DNA of 64,000 nt from Conus ventricosus. Taxonomy: Eukaryota > Mollusca > Gastropoda > Neogastropoda > Conidae. The translations under genes and the position numbers were made by a program. Below, piece after piece: positions 12,690-24,888 of this stretch; the first letter of the stretch is position 1; each line of letters begins with the position of its first letter. The DNA is taken from positions 80,058,236 to 80,122,235 of the forward strand of contig CM031611.1 of NCBI GenBank assembly GCA_018398815.1, read 5' to 3'. The notes under the pieces are model-generated. The model was given only the letters and a program-made list of their open reading frames with translations, did no database searches and was not told where the DNA came from.

Positions 12690-13150
12690 TCTATCGTCGT
12701 ATCACCAAGTTGTGAAGCGGAGCTGACAATGAAGTGTCAAGAGTTGCTGAACCTTCGACTCCTTCCGTTCAGTTTCAAAGTGAGGTGATTGCAGGTGGAG
12801 ATGAAAACAAACTGCCGAATGACGGAGATTAACCAATCAAAAGACAAGACACGGCAAGTTTCAACCTCTTTGGTCTTCAGGCAAGACAGACAACATTCAC
12901 GACGATGAAAACGAAGAACGAACAGTGACGTATCTCCTCAGACTGGGCACATCCACTTTACACCTAGTCTAAGGAGATAATGATTGTTCATTCTTTGCAA
13001 TGATGGGGGCAATTGAGCAGATAAACAATTGTTCATTCTTTGTTTTCACAGTCTTGAATGTTGTCCGTCTTGTCTGAAGAAGACCAAAGAGGTTGAAACG
13101 CATTGTGTTTTGTCTTGTAATTTGTTTGTCTCTTTCGAATTTTGTCTCTT
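12690..13150. repeat. Inverted pair of a dispersed repeat with CTGAAGAAGACC ... GAAACGC core
   Basis: A minus-oriented copy (about 12,790-12,960) and a plus-oriented copy (about 13,025-13,150) face each other. Each has the phrase GAATGTTGTC ... CTTG(T/C)CTGAAGA ... GGTTGAAAC(G/T). Related copies lie at 20,020-20,160 (minus) and 38,760-38,960 (plus). This is a moderately repeated family, perhaps a SINE or LINE tail. Confidence 0.6.
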
Positions 13151-13165
13151 TCATTCCGCAGAACT

Positions 13166-13556
13166 GGGGGCCGGAATAGCTCAGTTGGTAGACTGCTGGA
13201 CTTGTGATCCTGGTGTTGCGGGTTCGAATTTAGGTACAGGGCATTTTTCCCTCGGAGTTAACATTGGTTCCGACTCCATTCCCCATACAGTCCTTCGAAT
13301 GAGACTGTAAACCGAGGTTTCGTGTGTGAATGCACGCACATACGTCAAATCCCATCACCAACTTTCGGAAGAGAAGGCCAGTTTGGCCGTTGGTATGGAT
13401 GACACGTTACACAAGCATGCACCTTCCCCGAAGATGGAGTATGGCTGCCTTAATGGTGGGATAAAAAACGGTCCTACACACAAAACTCTACTGCCTGTCT
13501 ATGCAGGCAGTGTCCGCAGGAGTATCAGCCTGCATACGCAGAAAGAAAGAAATTTG
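13166..13556 (+). mobile_element. tRNA-derived SINE, full-length copy
   Basis: The head looks like a tRNA: A box TAGCTCAGTTGGTAGA near 13,177 and B box GGTTCGAAT near 13,221. A conserved body of about 300 bp follows (GAGTTAACATTGGTTCCGAC, then TTCGGAAGAGAAGGCCAGTT), ending in an AGAAAGAAAG tail. The same element occurs at 15,509, 29,965 (-), 35,490 (-) and 55,240 (-). Confidence 0.9.
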
Positions 13557-15508
13557 GCAGAACAGTGATATTTCTTTAAAGTTCCTCCTGTTCATTCAAT
13601 CCCCCCCCCCTCCCTCCCCCAAAGAATGTATTTTTGTTGCACATCATTCATTTTCAGCAAGAAAAAAGCAAACAAAGCATAACTGGGCTAAGATGTGCGT
13701 GCAGACTGTCTAAAGCACCTTTGAAAATGACCCCATATATGTGTGGAATCTATTTTGCTTTTGAAACAATATTGCCTGTAAAACACTTTTTACAACAATG
13801 GGTGGCAGAATCAACACAAACCATAATATACACATATAATGTTATAACATCTACATCAGCAATGTCCTGCACAAGCAAAGCAACAACATTTTGTGTAATT
13901 ATAAGATGTCTTTCTCTTCCACTTGTCCACCGAGATGTGCATATTCTTATATTTGTGTGAACATGCATGTACGTGTGCATGCACATACGCATGCCCACTT
14001 AACTCTGGTGTAATATTTTCTTTCTTCTGCAATGTGTCCGTTCTGTCACAAGTCCTAAGACACTGCATGCGACAGAACACTGTCAGTCTGACAAACGTAT
14101 ACCATAAAACAAACATGCTCAACCACCCATGACGACGACACCAGAATACTAGGATTCACAAGTCAAGTATGACCGTGTTCCATATCAACCCAGTCCCATC
14201 ATGCAGGCCTCAGTTTGTCTCATGCATGAAAATAATTAACATTCATCCCACCCAGGACTCCTGTTACAAAATGGATTAAGTACAAACAAACAAGACACGT
14301 GACACCATGCTCAGGGTTATTCTTCTGTGAAAGTGTTCTTAGTCTCTTCAAAAGGGGCATCTTTCTGCTTCATTGCGCATTAATCTGTTCTTTTATGCCA
14401 GAAGATGACCTGCAAGTTATCGTTATAGTTCTGAAGTGTAAAATCATACCGTCCAATGCATACTACGACAAAGCATACAGCAAATCTGGACATGTTGTCA
14501 GCCTCTTTCTTCAAAGAACAAGTTTCAGCACATTCATCAACAAAGACTGGTAGAAACAAACAATGTGTAACATTGTGTAACAATGTGTAACATTGTGGGC
14601 ATGCGTGTGCTGAAGTGTTTGGTGCATTGTCATATCCATGAAAATTAAATTCAAACTACACACTGATCATAAACTTGAGCTTTTAAGATTTTTACTGTTC
14701 AAGCTTGTGAAGAAAAATGATTAGGGACAACATCAACATTATCTACGAGGTGGTAAACTGTAATCTTTGCAATTCAACAACACGGAAACGTGCAAAGCTA
14801 ACAGGCATATGAAACAAGCATATAGATATACATACTCGTAATCTTGGTCAAGATCCATGGAGCTACAAGCAAAAGATTTTTATTAAGTTGAAAGCCAGCT
14901 TGTGGTGATGCAATATGACAAGGAAACGTTATGCCTCTTGCAATAAACATGAAGAAATCAAATTATAAAAAAAGGTGAAAGGATGAATGCTACACACTTA
15001 TTTACATATAATTGCATTAGTGGAAGGAAAAAGAGCATTAATGGGATAAATACAACACAATAATTTTTTTGTACAAGTGGAAAGGAAAATGCATTAGTAC
15101 ATGTCTCCAGGGTACCAAAGAAGATGGTTTGTGACCTTCTGATAAACATTTGATGCTGAATGACATGTTCAACATCAAATGTTTAGCAAAGGCTTCAAGA
15201 GCATCTAAAGACGGTGCTAGTCAAAACGGTTCCATTGAAAAAAAAATCTGAAGAAGTCAACTAAATATTTTTTAAGAAAAGGCACTATATTGTAACAGAT
15301 ACTACTATTAATTCAATGCATTGATCCGTCAATTTTTATAACTGTCCACATCCTAAGTTTTGTGGTGTTTTTGGTTTTCTTTTGTATGATAAGAGGGATG
15401 ACAGTTTTGAGAATACTTTGTAGAAGTAAGACAACATCTTTAAGTGAAGGAACAGTCGTATTACACTACGATTGCTCACCATGTGCATACTGATAATGTT
15501 ATCAAAAG

Positions 15509-15900
15509 GGGGCCGGAATAGCTCAGCTGGTAGAGCGCTGGACTCGTGATCCTGGAGTTGTGGGTTTGAATTTCAGTACAGGGGTATTTTTCCCTCGGAG
15601 TTAACATTGGTTCCGACTCCATTCCACACACAGTCCTTCGAATGAGACTATAAACCGAGGTTCCGTGTGTGAACACAGCACGCATGTAAAATCCCATCAC
15701 CAATTTTCGGAAGAGAAGGCCAGTTTGGCCATTGGTATGGATGATATGCACGCACCTTCGCCGAAGATGGAGTATATGGCTGCCTTAATGGCGGGATAAA
15801 AAAGGGTCATACACACAAAACTCCACTGCCTGTCTATACAGGGAGTGTCCGCAGGAGCATCAGCCTGCGTACGCAGAAAGAAAAAGAAAGAAAAAAAAAA
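15509..15900 (+). mobile_element. tRNA-derived SINE, full-length copy
   Basis: This is the same family as at 13,166, with an intact A box (TAGCTCAGCTGGTAGAGC) and a slightly changed B box (GGTTTGAAT). It ends in an AAAGAAAGAAAA tail. It lies in the LamG3 intron. Confidence 0.9.
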
Positions 15901-16574
15901 GTTATCAAAGATATTGTAAAATATCATTCACGACTTTGTCGCCCATCAAAACGTAAAAGACCGAAAGCTGTTTAACACAAGCGCTCAATAAAATGCAAAG
16001 CAAATATAATTATTTGAAAATGTGCCATTATGGATATCTTGCTGAAAAGAACACCCAATACTTTAACAAGCATTTTTTTTTTCTTATTACTCTTAGTTGA
16101 TAATGGCATGTTCTTCACACTCTAAAAAGTTTAAGCTGAGGCATAATTATCCTTTGAAAACAACAGCCAGGGGGTAGAATAGTCCCTGGGAATAAAGGTG
16201 AAAGAAGCACTGACAAGTGAAAAGTGAATGTTCTTTCTTCCAAGACGCTGCTATCATCGACACTTTATAATTTTGGTTTATGCGTAAGTGCAAGTGTTCC
16301 TTGCAAATGAGGAACGAGATAAGCGATACCAAAAGCCATGGCATACATTTTATGACAGTGAAAACTTCTGAATCCATATACCACTAACCATTTAAAACCT
16401 TTTTTTTTCTGTATAGGTAAAGACACTAAAACGTCAAAGTACAATTCATTTCCATATTGTTTTTTTTTTGTGTTTCTGAACCCAGTACTCATTTAAAAAC
16501 TTTATTGCTCTGATTTAACAAAGATCCTTGAAGATTCTTTACACATCAAGAAAACCAGTCTACAATAAACTAAT

Positions 16575-16611
<37 letters not shown>

Positions 16612-17399
16612 GAATATGTTCCTTATGTACAGCCCAGCCAGTGGACACGCTGTCGCTATTCTACACGTCACAGAAATATGAAGCTCTATGTTAACAAACC
16701 ACAGCATCTGTTCCACAAAGCAAGTAACGACTCCGGTGCCGAAGAAGTCAAAGCTCTCCTGCAGGGAGAGTTCTACTGCCGTTAGCCAAGTCACTACAAC
16801 TGACATGACTTTTGTTCAAAGCTGGTATACTTACTTCTCTCTGGCATCGTTAAATCTAACGATAGAATCAGATCATGGCAAATGCCACTTGTGATTATCC
16901 CATGACAAAAATAATCAAGAGCAAACAAATGAAATGTTATGAATTTAAACCGCACACAAAAAGGTACATGTAGGACAGTAAAATCTTGAAATTTTCCTTA
17001 TCTATACAGCTAAAGCAGACTGCATGAATGAATGAAAGCCCAAGTTATCAGACTTGTCTAGAGACATACAAATTCCACAAAATAAACTCTACAGGTATTC
17101 AATGCAGCTGTTATTTTGAATAAGATTGAAAATACTAAAGTGGAAAAAATGTGCAGCATAGTGATAATCATTGCAGTTGGTAAATATAATGTCATGAATC
17201 AACAGGTGCATGTAAACCACGGAAAATATACTTCATAGGACTACCAGGCTGTTAAAAAAGGAAATTACACATTACATGGGATGACAGGATCTGTAATATA
17301 TGGGGGAAGATACCAGGAGAAAAGAGTATACCAGTGATACTGAAGGAAAGATGACTGGAATCCACATGCCACATCCTGCACAACAGTCTCTCCACTTAC

Positions 17400-17481
17400 C
17401 TCCGCGTCACCTCGCTGGGGTAGTTGAGGAATGTGTTGCCTTCAAACTTCACCGGCTGATCTTTGTTGACGTTCTCTGCCC
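17400..17481 (-). CDS. AGRN: Agrin exon: LamG3 N-terminal part
   Basis: The exon is 82 nt, phase 1 to phase 2, bounded by TCGTTCCAG and GGAG|GTAAGTGG. It encodes VKFEGNTFLNYPSEVTR, the F-x-G-x-x-(Y/F) opening strand of a LamG domain. It joins in frame upstream to the EGF exon (CEKR) and downstream to the 10,199-10,438 exon. It is short and AT-poor relative to the surrounding intron. Confidence 0.88.
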
Positions 17482-18338
17482 CTGGAACGACCAACATACC
17501 AACATGATCCATGGATTCAGTCAAAGGTACATCCGATGCTTAAGAAACATGGGCTCTGCATGGCTTTAAGTTTATGAACCCTCTGGCATTTGCTTTTTTT
17601 TCCTTTTTTTTTTTTGGTCTCATCTTCTGAGTCACTTCAGTGGGCAGTATCTCACACTGATCCTTTCAGCTCCTTGTCCACAGCCACACCACGGCTTGTC
17701 ATGCTGCAGCCCCTGCACCAGCAATCCACAAGGAGCAGGTCAATGTCATCACGTTCGCTTTTGTTACAGAAAAACTCTTCCTAGTATCAAAAAACCTTTG
17801 ACACTGCACAGCGCCAGAGCTGCAGAGTAGCAAAAATCCACTGTTCTTTCACTGTTTAATCTTAAAAGGGAAACTTCGTTCGTGATGGGTGTATGCGACT
17901 CAGAGCTTAAGGTGTGATGGGCAATCGCTTCATGCCTAGACTGACCAGCACTGGGGCGGTGCAGGTGTAAGTGAATATCACTGATTTCCAGTCAACACAG
18001 CAGGACAAAATATTGGAGAGTTCTGGACCAATGTGCGCAAGGACAGGCTATAACGGGAGTGGGTTAAGGATGCATGTGAATAACAATTGTACCAAGAAGA
18101 ACAGTATCCCGACTGAAGAGGACCCTTGTTGGAATGTGTTTCGTCTTAAAAATGAGCAACCAACATGCAGATCTTAATGCACCGACACTGTGTGGAAAAG
18201 ACAAGCAAAACATTTTTTTAGGACATTTTCTTTTTTCTCTCTTCCCTTTGTGCTGTCATTTTTCTTTTGTATTTGCAGTGAATTGACGAACGACAAATTT
18301 GGGAGGGGAGGAAGAGTGGTTGGATGAGGGAACAGTGT

Positions 18339-18376
<38 letters not shown>

Positions 18377-19139
18377 GGCAGGGGGTTGAGAGACTGCACC
18401 AGGGTGACGGAATGAACCTTGGTTGACTACAGATAGGAGAGCTGAAGTGAAAGTCAAGGAAATAACGCCACATGCAGGGCATGGAAGAATACACTCGCAT
18501 GCACAGCATTAGATTTTAAGTTTGACTTCTTTGACCCTGTCTCGAGGCATGCACACATTATTAAGTTTAATGTGCATGTATATGCGTTTTGTTGTTTTGC
18601 TTTTTTTTTTTTTTTTTTTTTTTTAACGGCATGGAGCATAAACTCAGTAGCACTGACTAAGGTCATGTGAAACAACTGATAAACCATCACCCTCCCTTCT
18701 GCCCCTCCCTCATCCTAAAAAAAACCCAACCAACCTCACATTCAATGTTGATGGGGAAATAACTATTGGTAAAAAAAAAAATTGTTTTATTGTCACCAAT
18801 CAACTGTAGGGAATAGCAGACAAACAAGGTGAAAGATAAGACACCCACACATTCCTAAAAGTAAAAGATAAACTGTAAAGAACAGTGGACTAACAAAAGA
18901 TAAACTGTAAAGAACAGTGGACTAACAAAAGAAACTGTAAAGAACAGTGGACGAACAAAAGACAAACTGTAAAGAACAGTGGACAAACAAGTACTGACGC
19001 ATTTATGTTCCAGTACCAAAATGAATGATTTCTGCCTATTTCAGGAATGTCTTTTGCCAAATGACAGGAAATGGCAAGAAGTGATGTTGACCTGGGAGAT
19101 GCAGAGTTCTGAGGCCTCTGTGTCCTCCAAGTCAGAGTA

Positions 19140-19480
19140 CCTGGCGTGTTCCACAGTGTCACCAAACTTGCCTTCCAAGGTATCTGTCACAACTTTTCCC
19201 GGGGTGTTCCACAATGTCACCAAACTTGCCTTCCAAGGTATCTGTCACAACTTTTCCCGGGGTGTTCCACAATGTCACCAAACTTGCCTTCCAAGGTATC
19301 TGTCACAACTTTTCCCGGGGTGTTCCACAATGTCACCAAACTTGCCTTCCAAGGTATCTGTCACAACTTTTCCCGGGTGTTCCACAATGTCACCAAACTT
19401 GCCTTCCAAGGTATCTGTCACAACTTTTCCGGGGGTGTTCCACAATGTCACCAAACTTGCCTTCCAAGTATCTGTCACAA
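19140..19480. repeat. Minisatellite, about 59-bp unit, six copies
   Basis: The unit holds GTTCCACAATGTCACCAAAC, TTGCCTTCCAAGGTATCTGT and CACAACTTTTCCCGGG. On the minus strand the first, non-repeated flank extends an open frame (EGKFGDTVEHARYSDLEDTE) beside the array. It sits just downstream of the EGF exon at 19.7 kb. Confidence 0.92.
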
Positions 19481-19672
19481 CTTTTTATAAATACAAACTT
19501 CACTGCAAGTTTCATTCTACTGCCCTAACTCGCACACATAAAGACATCTCTAAGTCATGTAATCTAGTCTTCAAAATCTGTGCGCATGCACACACACACA
19601 TGCACACACATAAATGCAAACACACAAAAACACATCCCTGCACACTCTCACACACACAAAAAAAAGACTGAC

Positions 19673-19893
19673 GTTTTTCACAGTGTTGGCCCATATAGTT
19701 GTACGGACAGCGACACTCCGCTGTGTTCAGCATGGGGATACACACTCCACCGTTCATACAGGGGTTGACATTGCATGGGGACCGTTGTACTCTGTGATGT
19801 TGCTCATCTCGTCGGCCGCGGCCAACAGATTGTCCACAGTCTGACCGTTGATGATCACCTGCAACAACGTCATGCTCTTGACATTTTCCTCCC
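19673..19893 (-). CDS. AGRN: Agrin exon: LamG2 end plus EGF, one-base frameshift
   Basis: The acceptor ATTTTGCAG starts the exon in phase 1 and donor AAAC|GTCAGT ends it in phase 1. The first half reads SMTLLQVIINGQTVDNLL and DEMSNITEYNG. The second half, in another frame, reads PCNVNPCMNGGVCIPML and CRCPYNYMGQHCEK, a six-Cys EGF. The shift lies at the G run 19777-19780 (minus-strand CCCC). One missing base there accounts for both frames and for the exon length being 221 rather than 222. A homopolymer error is the simplest explanation. Confidence 0.88.
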
Positions 19894-20258
19894 CTGCAAA
19901 ATTCAGATGGCAAAGAAAGCATGATGGAAGAGCACCAAGTTGTTCTCGGTTCAAAGGTGAAGTGCTGGGCCTTTCTATGTCTGTCTCTTGACCTTCCAAA
20001 CAAATGAATTTTAAAAAGTGTTTACTCTGATGACTCCGATAAACAACATGGACAAAAAGAATCACAAGACAAAACACAACGCGTATCAACCTCTTAAGTC
20101 TTCTTCAGGCATAATAAACACCCATGACAACGAAACTGAACAAGCAATCGCTTCTCTTTGTCAAACAAACGTTAAAACCTATCTCTGCAAGCAGCCTTTC
20201 ATATACAGCACCCTATTCTGTATTTTCATCATTTCGTTTTCAAACCTGTGTGCGCATG

Positions 20259-21523
20259 TGTGTCTGCGAGGGGGGGTATTGTGAAGGGAATGCATATAGG
20301 GGTGACTGTGCATTTGTGTCTGGGGTGGGGGGGGAATGGTTATTGTGAAGAGAATGCACATAGGGGTGACTGTGCATTTGTGTCTGGGGTGGAGGAGGGG
20401 GGTAATGTGAAGGAATGCACATAGGGGGTGACTGTGCATGTTAGTCTGGGGTGGGGGTGGGGGGTTACTGTGAAGGGAATGCACATAGGGTGGGACTGTG
20501 CATTTGCGTCTGGGGGGCGGGGGGGGGGGGGGGGGTTGGGGGAATGGTTATTGTGAAGGAATGCACATAGGGGGTGACTGCATTTGTGTCTGGGGGGGGG
20601 GTGGGATTACTGTGAAGGGAATGGCACATAGGGGTGACTGATGCATTTGCGTCTGGGGGGGGGGGGGGGGGGGGGATGGTTATTGTGAGGGAATGCACAT
20701 AGGGGGTGGACTGTGCATTGTGTCTGGGGGTGGGGGGGGAGGCGGGGGGGTAATAATGTGAAAGGGGGAATGCACATAGGGGTGACTGTGCATTTGTGTC
20801 TGGGGTGGGGATGGGAGTACTGTGAAGGGTATGCAGTATAGGGGTACTGTGCCATTTGCAGTCTGGGTGGGGGGGGGGGGGGGAGGAGAATGGTTATGTG
20901 AAGGGAATGCATATAGGGGTGACTGTGATTTGTCGTCTGTGTGTGGGGGGGGGGGCGGGGGATGGTATTGTGAGCGGTATGCACATAGGGGTGACTGTGC
21001 ATTTGTGTCTGGGTGGGGGTGGGGGGGAATGGTTATTGTGAAGGGAAGCATTATAGGGAGACTTGTGCATTTGCGTTCTGGGTGGGGGGTGAGGTGGGGG
21101 GGGGGGGGGGGGAATGGTTATTGTGAAGGGAATGGGACATAGGGGCGACTGTGCATATGCGTCTGGGTGGGGGGGGGGGGGGCGGCGGGGGGGGGGAGCC
21201 GGGGGAAGGGTTATTGTGAAGGGAATGCACATAGGGGTGCTGTGCATTTGCCGTCTGGGTGGGTGGGGGGGGGGGGGGGAAATGGTTATTGTGAGGGAAT
21301 GCACATAGGGGTGACTGGGCATTTGCGTATGGGGTGGCGGGTGCGGGGTAGGTTATAGTGAAGGAATGCATATAGGGGTGACTGTGCAAATTGAGTCTGG
21401 GTGGGGGGGGGGGTGGGGGGGGGGGGTGGGGGGGGGGGTTGGGGGGGCAGGGGGAATGGTTATTGTGGAAAGGAATGCTTAGGGGTGTCTGTGCATTTGT
21501 GTCTGGGTCGGGTGGGGGGGGGG
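20259..21523. repeat. G-rich minisatellite array, block A
   Basis: Units of about 60-75 bp follow the scheme GGTTATTGTGAAGGGAATGC, CATAGGGGTGACTGTGCATT, TGTGTCTGGG and then a G run of 5 to more than 25. About 18-20 units vary mainly in G-run length and small indels. Antisense reading gives long Pro/His-rich spurious ORFs. It lies in the LamG2 intron. Confidence 0.93.
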
Positions 21524-22013
21524 ATAAGATAAGATAATGTTGCTTATAGCCCAGCCGGACCGCAAAGGGCCCACTATCAGGGCCTGTCACCACGTTAAAT
21601 CCAACTCACCAGTCATAAAAAAAAAAAATAAAAAAAAAAAACTTTACACATCTCTTTAGAATGACAACGTCTAAATACGTACCAGAACTTCATTAAAAAT
21701 CTTTCTGCCGTAAAATCTTAAATCAGATGAAAAATGTTAATCTCTCAAGAAACTTCATGGGATCAGTCAGTAGGGGGGGGACATCCTGAACACCCCCCCC
21801 CCCACCCCACGGATCTTCATGGACTCCGCTGTAGAATGTTTGTGTCTCACATCGGGCAAGTCCCAACTCTCTAAAAGAACAACAGTTTCATTGTGAGTGG
21901 CGCATGACATGGAATGCACCCGGGCTTCTTCACTTTCTAAGGTATGGAATGGGTATAAATACGAATGGCCGGTGTGCTGCCGGCACAGAACCGTTTATCT
22001 TTACGACCATCCC
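21524..22013. repeat. Interspersed unit between G-rich blocks, copy 1
   Basis: This is non-G-rich sequence starting GATAAGATAATGTTGCTTAT, followed by AGCCCAGCCGGACCGC. It contains A runs and ends near CGAATGGCCGGTG. It recurs at 23,255-23,737 with about 85-90 percent likeness by eye, so the region is a higher-order repeat. Confidence 0.85.
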
Positions 22014-23254
22014 GAGGGGGGGGGGGGGGGGCGGGGGGAATTGGTTATTGTGAAGGGATGCATATAGGGGAGCCGACTGTGCATTTGTGTTGGGGTGAGG
22101 GGGGGGGGGGGGGGTGCAAATGGTTATTGTGAAAAGGAATGCTATAGGGGTGACTGTAGCATTTTGTGTCTGGGGTTAGGGGGGGGGGGGGGGATGGTTA
22201 TTGTGAAGGGAATGCACAAAGGGGTGATGTGCATTTGTGTCTGGGGTGGGGGTGGGCCGAGTAATGTGAAGAATGCACATTGGGGCGTGGACTGTTGCAT
22301 TTGTCGTCTGGGGGGGGGGGGGGGGGGGGGTAATGGGTTTATTGTGAAGGGAATGCACATAGGGGTGACTGTGCATTTGTGTCTGGGTGGGGGGGGGGGG
22401 GTAATGTGAAGGGGGAATGCTTAGGGGTGATGTTTGCATTTGTGTCTGGGGTGGGGGTGGGCAGTACTGTGAAGGGAAATGCATTATTGGGGCGACTGCT
22501 GCATTTGGTTGGCCGTCTGAGGGGGGGGGGGGGGGGGGGAATGGTTATTGTGAAGGGAATGCTTATAGGGAAGTGACTGTGCATTTGCGTCTGGGTGGGG
22601 GGGGTGGGGGGGAATGGGTATTGTGAAGGGGATTGCACATAGGGGTGACTGTGCATTTGCGTCTGGGTGGGGGTGGGGGGAGGAATGTGTATTGTGATGG
22701 GAATGCATATAGTGGGCGACTGTGCATTGCGTTCTGGGTGGGGGGTGGGTGGGGGGGGGGGGACTGGTTATTGTGAAAGGGAATGACTCATCGGGGTGTC
22801 TGTGCATTTGCGTCTGGGGTGGGGGGGGGGGGGGGGGGAATTGGTTATTGTGAACGGGAATGACCATAGGGCGAGACTTGTGCATTTGCGTCTGGGTGGG
22901 GGGGGGGGGGGGGGGGGGGGGGGGCGATTGGTTATTGTGTAGGGAAATTTGGCACACCACATAGGGGTGGACTGTGCATTTGCATCTGGTGGGGGGAGGG
23001 GGGGGGTGGGGGAGTGGTTTATGTGAAGGGAAGGGAATGCACATAGGGGTGTCTGTGCATTTGCGTCTGGGCACCTCAGGTGGGGTGGGGGAATGGTTAT
23101 GTGAAAGGAATGAATATAGGGGGTTGACTGTGCATTTTGCGGTCTGGGTGGGGGGGGGGGGGGGTGGGGAGGGGGGAATGGTTATTGTGAAAGGAATGGC
23201 AATTTAGGGGTTGACTGTGCATTTGTGTCTGGTGTGGGTGGCGGGGGGCGGGAT
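22014..23254. repeat. G-rich minisatellite array, block B
   Basis: This is the same unit as block A (GGTTATTGTGAAGGGAATGC ... CATAGGGGTGACTGTGCATT ... G run), about 18 copies, more indel-rich. Confidence 0.93.
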
Positions 23255-23737
23255 ATAGATAAGATAATGCTTGCTTATAGCCCTGCCGGACGCATAGGGC
23301 CACATCAGGGCTGTCTACCACTTTAATATCACTCACAGTTATAAAAAACAACAACAAAATAAACAAAAAAACTTTCACACATCTCTGTAATTGACATCGT
23401 CTAAAAACGTACCAGAACCTTCGATTAAAAAATCTTTCTGCCGTAAAATCTTAAATCAGATGAAAAATGTTAATCTCTCAAATACTCAAGGATCAGTCAG
23501 GGGGACATCCCTGAACAGGATATTCATGACCTCCGCTGTTAAAATGTTGTGTCTCACATCGTGCAAGTCCCAACACTCTAATAAGAACATGTTTCATTGT
23601 GAGGGCGCTATCTTGGACATGGAATGCACCACAGGGCTTTCTTCACTCTTTAAAAGGTAAAGAAATGGGTTAAAAATACGAATGGCCGGTGATGCAGCCG
23701 GCACAAACCGTTTCCTCTTTACGCCACCGAGGGGGGG
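23255..23737. repeat. Interspersed unit between G-rich blocks, copy 2
   Basis: This is the second copy of the 21,524-22,013 segment, in the same orientation and at the same position relative to the flanking array. It shares TTTCTGCCGTAAAATCTTAA and ATCAGATGAAAAATGTTAAT. Confidence 0.85.
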
Positions 23738-24888
23738 GGGAGAATGGTTATTGTGAGGGAATGATATAGGGGGACTGTGCAATTTGTGTTGGGGTGAGGG
23801 GGGGGGGGGGCAATGGTTATTGTGATAGAAGCATATAGGGGTGATGTGCATTTGTGTCTGGTCTAGGGTGAGGGGGGTGGGGCGGGGGGAGGCGGAATGG
23901 TTATTGTGAAAGGAAAATGACCATAGGGGCGACTGTGCATTTGTGTGGGGGGGGGGGGGGGGGAAGGCGAATGGTTATTGTGAAGGGGTATGCACATAGG
24001 GGCGGACTGTGCATTTGTGTCTTGGGTGGGGGTAATGTGATGGGATAAGTGAGAATGCACATAGGATGACTGTGCATTTGCGTCTGGGGTGGGGTGGGGG
24101 GGGGGTAATGTGAAGGGAAATGCACATAGGGGTGACTGTGACATTTGTGTCTGGGGTGGGGGGGGTACTGGTGAAGGGAATGCACATAGGGGGGTGGACC
24201 AGTGAATGAGTATCTGCGAGGGAGGGGGGGGGGGGACTTGTGAGGGAATGCACTTAGGAGTGGACTGTGATGTGTGTTCTTGCGAGGGGGGGGGGGGGGG
24301 GGGCGGGGGGTACTGGTGAGGGAATGCACATAGGAGTGACTGTGCATGTGAGTCGGGGGTGGAGAGGGGGGATACTGTGAGGGAATGAACATAGGGGTGA
24401 CTGTGCATTGTGTTTCTGTGAGGGCGGTGGCGATGGGGTATGTGAAAGGAATGACACATAGGGGTGACTGTGCTTGGCGTTGTCTGCGAGTCTGCGATGA
24501 GGGGGGGGGGGGGGGTCTGTGAAGGAATGCCATGGGGTGACTGTGCATGTGTGTCATGTGAGGGGGGGAGGGATGGGGGCGGTGTTACTGTGAAGGAAAT
24601 GCAACAATAGGGTGCTGTGCATGTGTCTGCGAGGGGGGGGGGGGGGTACTGTGAAGGGAATGCACATAGGGGTGACTGTGCATGGGTGTCTGCGAGGGGG
24701 GGGGGGGGGTGTGGTACTGTGAAGGGATTGCACATAGGGGTGGGACTGCTGCATGTGGTCTGCGAGGGGGGGGGGGGGTGGTGTACTGTGAGGGGAATGC
24801 ACCATTGGAGTGACTGTGCATGTGTGTCGGGGGGGGAGGGGGGTACTGTGAGGGAATTGCACAAGGCAGGTGACTGTGCATTTGCATA
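23738..24888. repeat. G-rich minisatellite array, block C
   Basis: This is the same family. Later units use TCTGCGAGG instead of TGTCTGGG before the G run and have shorter tracts. The array ends before the AGAGGTTGGACTGG flank. Confidence 0.92.

Noticed and set aside
13166..13240. Possible tRNA gene (A and B boxes)
   Set aside because: The downstream SINE body is conserved in all copies and no clean cloverleaf end is present. It is a SINE head.
20607..24864. Long minus-strand Pro/His-rich ORFs (up to 333 codons)
   Set aside because: They are only the complement of the G-rich minisatellite. Composition is extreme and frames switch with every indel.
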